From contig ML133454.1 in NCBI GenBank assembly GCA_003864495.1, positions 276,501 through 340,500 on the forward strand: a stretch of 64,000 nucleotides of DNA, in the 5' to 3' direction. Below the pieces are notes generated by a model. The model saw nothing but the letters and a program-made list of their open reading frames with translations. It ran no database searches and was not told where the DNA came from. The position numbers and the translations under genes are program-made. The DNA is from Nemopilema nomurai (lineage: Eukaryota; Cnidaria; Scyphozoa; Rhizostomeae; Rhizostomatidae). Position 1 is the first letter of the stretch; each line of letters begins with the position of its first letter. Shown here piece by piece: positions 1 through 10,135 of the stretch.

Positions 1-282
1 AATTTCCAAATTGCCTCCGCACATTGCTCCAGACATTCGCACTCTGGCTTTGAATAAGCCAAAGAACCTTGGCTTATTTACATTACATTCTACAATATCA
101 CTACTCTATTTTGTATTTTCGTATCTAGCTCAAAGAGACTACCATATTAATTTTTACAATTAATATATATGTGTATATATATTACTGGAGATGGCATTCA
201 TTGGTATTCAAGGCAAGCCACCTAACAGAGATTCTTCGCAGAAGCCTTCAATAACGTCCATCCATCAAATGAACCAGCGCTT
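1..282 (-). other. 3' flank / probable 3' UTR of the DMRT gene
   Basis: This is the sequence downstream of the DMRT stop codon on the minus strand. It is AT-rich, with a TATATGTGTATATATATT run near 162-182 and a perfect hairpin at 53-78. I see no AATAAA or ATTAAA on the minus strand here, so the poly(A) site is either a variant (an AATACA-like element is present) or lies beyond the window edge. Confidence 0.4.
53..78. repeat. Perfect 10-bp inverted repeat, 6-nt loop
   Basis: AATAAGCCAA (53-62) and TTGGCTTATT (69-78) are exact reverse complements separated by AGAACC. On the minus strand it lies about 205 nt after the DMRT stop, so if transcribed it would form a stem-loop in the 3' UTR. A role in mRNA stability or 3' processing is only inferred. 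Confidence 0.7.
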
Positions 283-1085
283 CTACTGAACAGCCTTGGT
301 GATTCTGGCCCCGCAGGTCCGACAAAACAAATCTTGCGGCCGCGCAGGGGCTTTGCATTCGAAACAGACTGGTTCACCAATATTAAGTCTGTCACTGTTC
401 TCATGACCAAGGTGTCGCCTTGGAGGAATATCATTACCAAACTTTTCACTGCCTTCGTGCAAAGAAAGGAAATAGTTGACATGACCTCGACAATCTGCTT
501 TTCTTGTATCGTGTTCCGTGATTCGGTGCATCATGTGATTGTATTTCATCATCTCCATCCTGTTTGCCGGCATATAGTCGGAAAACTTACGCACGCCGTT
601 TCTATGGCAACAGGTGCAGGGGGGCTGCTCCATGCCTCGGGCGGGTGACGAGAATGCCGAAAGATGTCTTGCGAACGTGGCCGGGGGGATCTCAATGTGC
701 TCCTTGCTGTTTGGCTTCACCTCCCTGAGCCTAGTCATAGAATGCGGGGAGAGAATTTCAACCGCCTTGAGCAAGTCACCCTGGCAGTTCTTCAGAACGG
801 ATCCCAGTACAACTGGGTCTAAATAGGGAAAGATCTTCATTAGCACCTCTGCAGGGTCCTTGCTGGACTCCGAGGGAGAAGAGGCGAAAAGCTTGGATGC
901 TGTCGAAAATGGCAAAGGTGCTGGTGGCTGCGGAGGAAATTCTCGATGCTCTGGCGAACTTCTTGTAGAAGACTTGCCATCGTGCCAGCTTCTGTTATCA
1001 AACACATTCTGTTCGTTTTCCAAATGAGACTCAAACCCGTTGCTACTTGAACCTTGGATCGGTGGGGCATTCCCTTCAGGCATGC
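283..1085 (-). CDS. DMRT transcription factor, coding exon 2 (DMA domain and C-terminal zinc-ribbon-like tail)
   Basis: This is the second coding exon of the DMRT gene, giving residues 115 (shared codon) to 381. Its acceptor is TGTTTTTTGTAG before 1085. The first two bases, GC, complete a Gly codon with the final G of exon 1. Residues about 191-229 match the DMA domain, a CUE-like module of DMRT3/4/5-class proteins. The core reads DPAEVLMKIFPYLDPVVLG and continues with a Gly-Asp turn before LLKAVEIL. Between it and the DM domain lies a Pro/Ser-rich linker. Residues 271-275 form a Cys/His cluster (CTCCH). Residues 355, 358, 369 and 372 form CFEC-x10-CRTC, a zinc-ribbon-like pair of knuckles close to the C-terminus. 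The stop is TAG at 283-285. Such a ribbon is not part of the DMRT architecture I know. It is in frame and uninterrupted, in the GC-richer part of the exon, so I regard it as real coding sequence. DM-domain proteins act in the nucleus. What the tail binds is unknown. Confidence 0.93.
585..591 (-). promoter_or_regulatory. Possible internal splice donor inside DMRT exon 2
   Basis: On the minus strand TGC|GTAAGT matches the donor consensus and falls inside coding exon 2, in the codon for the Arg of GVRKF, after the CTCCH cluster. Use of it would remove the zinc-ribbon tail. I did not find an obvious partner acceptor, so an alternative isoform is only a possibility. Confidence 0.2.
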
Positions 1086-3312
1086 CTACAAAAAACACAA
1101 CCAAAACACATGAGAATAGAGTTCAGATTCCATTAAAACAAATGTCAAAATACCATAAACAGTTCACTTCACAAGTAGCACTGCTGCAGAAGACATTAAA
1201 GCTTCATTTCAAATAAATTTTCTGGAGTTCCTTTTTCAAGTGTAATTCAAACGTGTTCGCTTGTTCTCACGTGAAAGAATGCTGATAGGCACTGAAATTT
1301 CTTGATCTCTTTCAAAAATGAATGTTTGCATAGTTTCTACAAGATTCTGTTTCAATGAAGCCTCCAGATGTTTATGTATTTTTCTATTTGAACTTTACTT
1401 AATAAAACGAATCTTTTTTGAATTAGCGAGTGCCATAATACCGTCAAACAAGTAGCTTTTTAGTTGCAAAGAGCGCTTTCTAACACATTGGGTTTTCGTA
1501 GCAGTTGGTGGCCCATTTCCCTAATCATGTCTCATTAAGAAAAACAGAAAAAAGAAAAAGCTTTTATCACGGCAACTACCTCAAACCTGGGAATGCAGAC
1601 CATTTTTAAAGACACAACAACTTAAACACTGGTCATATGAGTTTCTAATATTTGCACCAAAAGTATTTCGCAAATACAACTAGCTTCCTTTACTTTACCA
1701 ATGCATGTCCTTTAAACAACCAATTCTAGCACTTTTTCATTTTGTCTAGTTGAAAGCCTTTTCCGGAAACCTAGGGAAGGTGGGCAAACCAGCCTTTGAG
1801 AGGAAATCAGAATTTTCAATCTAATTTGGTCGCTACTTCAAATGTCCGAAAGAATCCCTAATTCAACGCATCATTTCAACAAAAAGGAAAATGACTCCAA
1901 AATAGAGAAGCAAAGTCTTAAATTTATGCTTACAAATCAAGTATCAGATGGCGAAACGCTGTACCCTTAGCAAAACTTACAAAACGTTCATGCTTGATCA
2001 GGCTAGGGTAATTTGCCAGTGAGAGTAAGAAGTGAGAAGTAAGACTAATTTGCCAGAACGAAAGAAAAGCCGAAAAATTCCTTTGCAGCATCGAAACATG
2101 TCAACATAGACTGCTAGTTATTGTATGTGTGTTATTCGGTCATTTATTTGACGATAATAGAAATATTGGCATAAAAGTCACCAAAACTGTTAACGTCAAG
2201 GTTCATAGGGCCGACTAAACGTAGAAAAAGACAGTTGATATTGCAAATTACTGACAAAAAATTAGTGTTTAATCCAAGACTGCAGCGCTGACTTGTTTCT
2301 TTAGGATATTTGCTGAAGTCTCTTTTCTAAAAACAACTGTTTCTCTTTCTGTTACTCAGATCTACGTGCCTGTCATGTTAGCAAAAGTTTCATTTATCTT
2401 TAGTGTCTTTTGTGCAACCAAATAAGATGGGCTGCACATTATATTGGTGTAAACATGACAAACGTATTGGAAATGCTGAAATATTCAGTACCATAACAAA
2501 ATTCATCTCATAGTCTCAAGGCTTCTATCTTTGTTGAAGCTTTCAAATCGAAGCATTGATTCTAGCTTTTCTCTCATTCAACGAAAGCAAATCATGGAGC
2601 GAAAGTAGCAAAAGTATCCAAAAGTGCGTTCAAGAAAATTAGCCAACTTTTCTCGCGAAAAACTGAAAGCATGACTTTCTCTGACCTAAATCACAGTTAA
2701 AACAAAACTAGAGTGAGTGTTAGCCACAATGCATTTTCATTGCCCACTTTTAGACCAGCACACTATACCTTGCAAAAACTTGGGTCCTATAGTGTGATAA
2801 GTAAGAAAAACCTTGATATAGCCCTCTAGACATAGATGCGTAAAGTTTCTCAGCAGAGAAGATGTTGCAGAGTAAATCAAGTGTCTCATTTTGAAAGAGC
2901 ACGTTGCAACTTGAAAGCAAACATCGCAGTAGAAAGCTGAGTTTCAAGATATCTACGTGCTATGAAAATTAACAATTGCTTGATATACGCACTTGATAAA
3001 GTGCCTTACACACGTCAAAAAGACGAAACACTTGCTTAAGTAAATCAGCCTTGCGATATCATGCAGATAATGGTTGATATTTGAAAAGATAAAACAACAG
3101 TGTACTTTGATATTTGACGTATGATAGTCCCATTCAAGTCAATATAATCGTGCATTTAGAGGGATTACTGTTTAATTTCCTCGTATTTATTAGAAGAAAA
3201 TAACTTCGGGGCTGATATTTGTTAACGTCTGTACTGGGAATTACTTTGGGTTGTAAGCTAGATCATCGCGCTGGCGTTTTGCAATTAAAAGCAGTGAATT
3301 TCTACTACATAC
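1086..3312 (-). other. DMRT intron (phase 1, 2,227 nt)
   Basis: The donor is CTGG|GTATGT (3313/3312) and the acceptor is TTTTTTGTAG|GC (1086/1085). The reading frame crosses it exactly, through a Gly codon split G/GC. The interior is AT-rich and stop-rich in all frames. The only notable element is a minus-strand 22-nt segment (about 1984-2005) with acceptor- and donor-like edges, which I do not call an exon because 22 nt would shift the frame. Confidence 0.88.
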
Positions 3313-3655
3313 CCAGGGTGATCCTTCGCTTAACAAGACTCTGTCGCTCTTCCTCCGACGCCCGCACAAAACTGGCAATATTTACTTGCAGCTTGGCGTC
3401 GCTGTTCATCTCCTCCTGGGCCTGTTGCCTCCTCAGTGCCACTTGTGCAGCCATCACCTTCTGTCTCTCTGATATCAGAATGCACTTGCTGCATCTACAG
3501 TTCCGCCATTGGCATGCGCGTTTGTGTCCCTTGAGCCAAGAAACAATTCCGTGATTTCTGCACCGGGCACATTTGGGTGCTCGCGGCGGCTTTGTCTCTG
3601 GCGACAATAGTGACGGCGGCGAGTCTGGGAAATGCATGAAGCTTGGACCTTCCAT
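3313..3655 (-). CDS. DMRT transcription factor, coding exon 1 (DM domain)
   Basis: This exon encodes residues 1-114 plus one base of codon 115. The chosen start is ATG at 3655-3653 (MEGPSFMHF), with G at -3 and +4. It is the first ATG after an in-frame TGA further upstream. The frame is open for ten more codons from a TTG, which is not used as a eukaryotic start. Residues 24-82 form a full DM domain, the intertwined zinc module that binds the DNA minor groove. All eight ligands are present: C29, C32, H44 and C48 (site I), and H35, C53, C55 and C58 (site II). The recognition helix reads [20 protein letters not shown], and RRQQAQEE is typical of the DMRTA (Dmrt4/5) branch. With the DMA domain in exon 2 this points to a DMRTA/Dmrt4/5-like or DMRT3-like gene. 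Members act in gonad, neural and sensory development. No orthology beyond the subfamily can be claimed. Ala47 replaces the usual aromatic residue in KRxC. Confidence 0.96.
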
Positions 3656-4109
3656 TTCGGAACGAAATCTCCACTGAGACGACAATGCGACGATACGCCT
3701 AGGACTGCACAGGCTTGTAAACTGTCACAAAATATTCTCTGCGCAGCTAGCTTCGAGGCCCTTGTCAGTAAGACAGTCAAATCTTCATTTCACGCACAAT
3801 TGAATCAAGTTTTTTTAGTTAATCTGATTTAAACTGTTTCTTGAATTTTTGCTTATTCGCTGTTAGCAATGTCGTGAATGTCTACACCTTAGAACAAGCA
3901 AAATTCTTCACGTGAGGAAAGAGAGAAGCCCTGCGCAGAGGCAGCCTGACTGGAATCTAGATCAACAGATTTGAAGCTTGCGTGTTCGTCTTGCAACTGT
4001 CCTGCAGCAGTTGATCATCTACGTAGCTTTTACGTATGCTTCGATGTCGTCGTGATCGCCGAGTTCCGTTGAACTAGGTCCGCGCGCTACGCTGCCACCA
4101 TAGATATAA
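3656..4109 (-). promoter_or_regulatory. Probable 5' UTR of DMRT
   Basis: This is the sequence just upstream of the start codon. An in-frame TGA upstream of the ATG (near 3726) closes the reading frame. There are several ACGT-containing motifs (TACGTA near 4019 and 4031). The transcription start site is not defined, and an additional non-coding first exon cannot be excluded. Confidence 0.35.
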
Positions 4110-4141
4110 CCACGTCGGGGCAATCACGTGGATTTATAACA
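4110..4141 (-). promoter_or_regulatory. Candidate DMRT core promoter: paired CACGT motifs and TATA-like element
   Basis: CCACGT (4110-4115) and ACGTGG (4126-4131) are inverted copies 10 nt apart. The second contains the palindromic E-box CACGTG (4125-4130). On the minus strand a TTATAAAT element (4132-4140) precedes them. The start codon is about 450 nt downstream on that strand, and the surrounding sequence is GC-richer than average. CACGTG is bound by bHLH-Zip/PAS proteins in general. Its use here is inferred. Confidence 0.3.
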
Positions 4142-4149
4142 CGGCCTTG

Positions 4150-4490
4150 ACCTGTATAGGCGAGCGGTGAAAAGATTCATCTAGGATCCCTGTGGATATA
4201 ACTGGGCAGCAATGGTTGAACAGCTTAATCTTCTCACAGCCGCTCAGGTGCTGCAACAAGGTTGGATCGCCCACTTCGCCTCCGCTTCTTTCCAGTTATC
4301 AGGCGCAGGGCGGCTTTGGTCGGTCTCGCCGTCAGGTATATCTGAGCGCTGCAGGAGAATGCTCGCCGGATTGTGACACACACGGGGAACAAGATTCGGT
4401 ACACCCTTTTGCCGCGACCAGAGGTCAAGCCTTTTTGTACTCTCAATGTCGTGGTAATATCCTAGATGAAATAAAGAGATATTTTCAATA
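4150..4490. other. GC-rich block upstream of DMRT
   Basis: This is a 340-bp segment clearly richer in G+C and CpG than its surroundings. It is open on the plus strand from 4192 to 4491 and nearly open on the minus strand. It contains a strong plus-strand acceptor (CTTCTTTCCAG at about 4296) and a donor-like GTATAT at about 4336, giving a 40-nt open segment. It could be upstream regulatory DNA or a CpG-rich promoter edge for DMRT, or an exon of a plus-strand transcript. No domain is recognisable, so I leave it unassigned. Confidence 0.3.
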
Positions 4491-7400
4491 ACAATATTTG
4501 TTTAATCTCCTAGAAAACTTAGCCGAGTTTTGTTCCACAAATCAATATACTAAATATTTTTAAAGCTGCCTATGCGATTCAGTGTGTTATTCCGACTAGA
4601 GTATTAGTGAGTTAGCGGTGTTTAATTTGCCGTGTTGATATGATGACCTATTCTGGCCTCTTTGTTAGCTGCTATGCGATACTATTGACATTGTAAGCTA
4701 TGCACAAACGTACTGCGGGCGGCATCTTGCACAGAGATGTACACACAATGGCATCATGGAATTTTGACTTCTACAAATTAAATACACGGCTACATTTGTA
4801 CTTGTCATTTCAAAATGCAACATTGCCTTTCTTTGATAACAAAGGCAGTGGTATAAGTTGACCTGTGAAAAATTTGACCCCAAATAATAGCTCTTAAGCT
4901 CGCGATATCGGTGTAAAAGAGGTAAAGAAAAATCCATAAACAAATGCTCGAAATGCCTGTTGCCGCTTACAAGGCAGTCAAAGCACCTTAACTCCAGATA
5001 CAACAGTCGGTTGATGAAACAAATGCTCCATTATTTCTCTAAAAAGCCAGCCAAAGTTACTACTTGTGAGCTCTTCAAGCTACCGAGAAGATTGCGTGCT
5101 GGAGGCTCTCTTTATCTTTCTGGCTATTTTCAAAATCTTATCTTGCTGTTTGTATTTCACCACAATAGCAGCGCCCTCTATAGATCTACACCTACAGAAC
5201 TTTTCAAACATATTATACGTATGCCACACACACATACATCCACATAAATGTTAATGTCCACGTATGCATATAGTATACACATTTATGAGTTATTATATAC
5301 TACATTCATTAATAAACTAAAACATATGTGCATTTAGATTGCAGTATATATTGTATATTTAAAGAAGAGACGTTTTGTATCGCAAGTGTAAACGTATGAA
5401 TAACTATATATATATTCGACTGAAGAAAAATGTTGGACCAATGCCTTATGTTTCCTTGAAGAGTACTGCCTGTATTGTTTTGCAATCGCTGAAATCTGAG
5501 GCCCTATCTCAATAACTTCAATGTCTGCAACTTCAAGCTTAAAACAAATTCCCAGAACACCCTTTAAAATTATAAAAATATAAACAGTGTACAATGAAGC
5601 TCTTATTTATGCAGTATAAAAATCAAATAATTTTGAAAAAATCTTACAAAAAAGTTATATATTTGTTCCAATTAGCTTTCAAAAAGTAAAGGAAACTCAA
5701 ACAGCCCATTAACAGTAAATTTTTATATTTAAGTAAACAGTAATATTTGTCAATGAAACCAATCCTATAAAGGAGAATGCATGTCTCATAAGGGTAGCTT
5801 ATAAGAAATGACCATCTAAAAATGCACTTCTCATCAATGCAAACTGATCTTAGCCCAAACATAGAAAACTGATTGCATAACTCATTAGCTAAAAATTCTT
5901 CTCCATGAACTAGCCGTCATTTTGAGCCACATGGCTTTGTGCGATTGCATCTGGGTATCGTTCGGGAGAATGTGTACCAAAAGAAGATTGTGCCAGTGGG
6001 CTTTGATTTAAGAGGAATGAATTGAAGCTGAAAGAAGTCCCGGGAGCAGATTGTAACGTACTTTGCGTAGGCAGCATCATTTGCATTACATAGGCCTAAG
6101 GAGATTTCACGAATCTTCGGCCAGTGCACCTGAGCTTGTATAACACGCATTCAAAGAGATATTTAACAGTCATTTGGACTTAAAAGATAGCAAAGAGGCC
6201 GGAGAAGGTATTGCTCATTTGACCAAAAAACCAACACGAAATCCAAGATAAGCAACTGGGCTAAATGTCTAGAAAACCAAGCATAAAGTGATATGAAGCA
6301 GGCACACTAAATCGTTATACTTTGAGCCCTGTCACGGGTTACTTCCAATCACAGGGTGTCTAGTGAATCAACTATGTTTCTATTTATCAGCAGTGAAATA
6401 CGCGCTTTCTATTTAAAGGCTGCAGGATTCCTGACAAAATCCAACTAAAACAAGAGTGTTTAAAGGTTGATAAACTGAAGCTTACAAGGATACACCAAAA
6501 CCACATTTACATTCACCGAATCGGACGAAGGAAAACACCTTGTAAGAAGTGCTATCCAAAAAAGGAAGCCGTCCTGTGGAGGCCATCCACGTATTATTAA
6601 TATGGAGCATCGAAACAGATTATGTCGAGAAAGTTGCAAAGCGTGGAGCTTAGGGTCAGCTTCGTCTATAAACAAACAGGCTGAGACAAGATCAATGGGA
6701 TTTCACAACATGTACTTTGTTTTATTTTATGGCATTGATCTGCTTGTATCAGAGGCACGTGACGGCTCCTTCGTTGATACGCAGCGACACCAAGCCAGTA
6801 ATTCCATATTGACATGTCAAGCTAGATCGCTACTAATTCTCTGAGTACAATGATAGCATTGAAGATTAAGATCATACGTTTTGAGTCCAACAGCAACCTT
6901 TTGGGCGTGCGATGAAGTAAACGTCGGCATGGTAGCTAATTTTTCTCAAATTACAAATATATTAGGCCCTCTCTTTATGGTTGAAGCTTGACTATCGGCT
7001 TTCGCTAACAAAGCAAGATCCAATGGCATTAATGTGAATTTTCGAATCGTCTTTAACATTAAGAGAGCGAAAGCGTATTGAAATGGATGCTACACCATAA
7101 GGGGCAAATTTCAATGCGTAGGCTAAAGAGTTGTGAGAGAGGCACGTTTCTACATTTCTTGGAAGTTGCTTCTGGATTCAGCGAAAGGTCTTCTAACAAA
7201 ATTATGCTTTCAACGCACAGGCCTAAACTCGCGTTGCACAGAGCCACAGTGTTTCATGCAAGAACTGGGTTGGCAAATTGTCAAGCTATTTGGTGACCGA
7301 CCACTTTGCTTTTGAGGCCTTGACGTGGTAAGGTGGTTGCTCTTCAGAAAGCTGATAGCATACTAGCCTAATAGACGGTTTGGGAATTTTGTACAATTTA

Positions 7401-9258
7401 ATCCTAGCTGGAATCCTACCACATGTCAGGGTAATATTGCCAATTAGGAGGGCGTCAGGATTTAAATCGAGTTTCTCATCATCAATGTTGCGCGCCTTAA
7501 TTTATAGAAATGAACGTTCACATTTTCTATGAAAAAGAGATCCAATTCATAAAGCCAACGATGAAGAGGAGGAGAAAAAAAGCACAAATGAAGTTAACGT
7601 CCCGTGTCTTCTTCTCGAATGATTCATTTTTTAGAGGTTTTGGAGAAGGGACGGAAAAGTAGAAAATCTGGAAAGGAAAGAAAGGCTCGAAAATTTGATG
7701 CCAGTAAAAGGACGTTCCAGTTATTCTAGACGCAGTTGATAGTAGCAGGGATAGCATTGTTGATCTTTTCATGGAAAAAACTAGTAGAGACTGAACACAA
7801 AAGCATATGGGATGTGTGGGCCTAGAAGATAATAAAAAGTACTATCGGTTGGAACCAGAAACCAAAGACTGAAACACCAGGCTTGGGTTTATTGGATTTG
7901 ATGACGACAAGAAGGCCTTAAAACTGCTCAGAATAATAAAGTAATTTTCCGGGGAGTAAATTAAAGATTTGATTGAGCAAAGAAGGCTCGGTGAACCATA
8001 TTATTTCGAAGACAAGTGATTGCTCGGAAGCAACAAAGTAATAGCGGGGCTAATGTAGCAAGCTAGAAGTAAGACGCCTTCACAAATGATTACCAAGAAA
8101 TGGTAGAGGAAGCAACACGCTAAAAGGTGGCATTTAACAAAGGTTAATGAGGGCAGGTCTTATGCATAGGTAACACAAGTTGGAATCAGTAGGCCAAACA
8201 AAGTGCAAGGCATTCTGCAGCTGAGTCAATAGCAAAGCTCAACGATCTTCGAGGCTAAATTTGCAACTTGACACAGTTTAATCTTTTTCAGCAAATAATT
8301 TATTCTTGAATTAAAAACGTCTTAGCTTAAAAAGCCAATGGTCTCACGAGCAGGAAACAGCTGTTTAAAAGGGAGTTGGATTCATCCTCGAGCTGAAACC
8401 AAATTCAGTTAGCAAATCAAGCACATCCTGCCGCCAAAATACGTGGTGATGACTTGGTCTGATGGCAATCACAGCTGGCTACAAGGGAAGCACTTGCAAA
8501 AAGCACTTGCAAATGGCCCTAGAATTGTCTGATCAAAGAAATGTAGCATTAGAAAACGCAAGGATCATGCTATAAAAAGCTGCCCAATAAAGCATATCTT
8601 GCAAGTTGTTGTAAACTGGAAAATTTTCTACACAATTTACATAGGCGGGCTGAACAAAATGGGCTAGAAGGCTGAAGAAATTGGTTCACGGAGAAACTTT
8701 CAAAAACATTTACAACCGATATCGACAGATTGTTGATATATAAATACAGACTTTGCTTGTTGGTTGTATTACAACATTAAATATGAAAAAAAGTAAATGA
8801 AATTATATTGCTTCAACAAAAAAAATTTCTTCAATTTTTGAATTTTTTTCCACCTAAAGAGAACTCAATTTAATTCAAAGCTAAAATTGCACGCATGAAA
8901 TGATACGCATACATGAAAACGCACAGATAAACAATTAGCACGCTATCAGTTTGAAGGCAGTGGTTCTGACTGGTTTCATATGAAGCTCCTATGAGTATCA
9001 TTAATAAAGATTCCCATGCATTTAGAGTGTTTGGAGATGAATAATTTTGCAGCATAGCTAGTAAGCAAGTTGGAGTTTGTAATGAGAGGATTCTTTCCTG
9101 GACTGCTATGACACTAACAAGATTGATATAGCCCTTTGCTCAAAGATTAACGTAATTTGAACAAGTCCAATAACCAAGAAAGAATTCACAACTGCTTCAA
9201 TCTCAATTCAAAAAATCTTCTTATGTAACGAGTACCCGTGGAAATAAAAATTGATGAA
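4491..9258. other. AT-rich intergenic DNA, no supported gene
   Basis: About 4.8 kb with short open frames only (up to about 95 codons), at the length expected by chance. Low-complexity TATA/CA tracts occur near 5210-5430. A 12-bp direct repeat (AAGCACTTGCAA) occurs at 8488-8499 and 8501-8512. I see no RNA gene, domain or mobile-element end. Confidence 0.5.
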
Positions 9259-9936
9259 TTAAACCATTGCTAAAGCTAGCAAAAATGGATGTTTTGCGTA
9301 AAGATTGAAACGAGCCTTGAACGATGGACAGAAAAGGATCGTTTCCTTCCAACAAGTGATGAAAGAATCGCAATAGTCCCGTTTGTCTCGTTGGAAGCAA
9401 AAAAGTGATTCATTAGTAGTCGGAAAACTATCAATCACCATTCCGACACGGTTTTGTTCGCATTTTAAAACATATTGCATGATTATTGCAAGGAAACATG
9501 CAGTGACCTTGACGAGGAAATAGTTAAATTTCAAAACTGCATGGATTACAAGCGTAAAGATAGGCCAGATGATGAAATCCCATAAAAAAGCCATGGGAAC
9601 CCGTCACATTGCACCGATTCCGCACGCATTAGCCACAACAGACCACGGTGTCATAAACAACAGAGGAAACACGGTAACTGGTCGTGTCCTGTGAGTCGGA
9701 CCCCACAAAAGACAGCTTTCCGTTGGTAATGTCAGAGTTTCTAAAATGAGTATTGCGTCAGTTGTTAATATATTGGCAAAAGTTAAAAGTGATTTAATAA
9801 AATCTCGAGAAACGACTGTGTAAATTGAATTAAGGAAAGATTGGGCTTCCCACGAAATTTTTCTATTAGGTTCATGCGGCAATTTAATCTCCCCACGTCG
9901 AAATAGGCCAAAGCTGTTGCAAGCGCTGAGTTTCAT
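9259..9936 (-). pseudogene. Possible decayed membrane-protein gene: one frame broken by a single TGA
   Basis: Two minus-strand open stretches, 9936-9604 (110 codons) and 9594-9259 (111 codons), lie in the same reading frame. One TGA (9606-9604) and three sense codons separate them, so 225 codons are open except for one stop. The peptide is hydrophobic around the break, with likely membrane segments on the downstream side (AFLWDFIIWPIFTLVI and an adjacent one), and is Cys/Phe-rich after that. It starts at an ATG about 150 nt downstream of a CpG-rich block. I do not recognise a family. Each half is at chance length; the shared frame is what raises interest. It may equally be coincidence. Confidence 0.2.
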
Positions 9937-10029
9937 AGTTGCACTTGAGAGATCACCGGCTTGTTTATTCCTTTGAGCCAGCGAGGATACTTATGGGTAG
10001 CGAGACACAAGGTGTGCAAAACAACTGCA

Positions 10030-10135
10030 GTTACTCACGACAGAAATGTTGCGACACCACGGCGGCGTTATGTGTGCGCCTGCGCACTTCGCGCATGCGT
10101 GTGCACACCTTACGTCATACATCCACATCACAATC
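10030..10135. promoter_or_regulatory. CpG-rich alternating purine-pyrimidine block with NRF1-like site
   Basis: The stretch 10069-10108 is dominated by GTGTGCGC/GCGCATGCGTGTGCACAC-type alternation, which can favour Z-DNA. CGCGCATGCGTG (10090-10101) differs at one position from the NRF1 consensus YGCGCAYGCGCR. It lies between divergent open frames (minus start at 9936, plus frame from 9961). A promoter role is inferred from motif and position only. Confidence 0.25.

Noticed and set aside
334..826. Plus-strand open frames over DMRT exon 2
   Set aside because: They are antisense to the DMA and zinc-ribbon coding sequence and have no domain of their own.
3219..3554. Plus-strand 111-codon open frame over the DM exon
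   Set aside because: It is the antisense shadow of the DM domain, whose minus-strand reading has all eight zinc ligands.
3656..3685. Extension of the DMRT protein to a TTG upstream of the ATG
   Set aside because: TTG is not a normal eukaryotic start. The ATG at 3655-3653 has good context and follows an in-frame stop.
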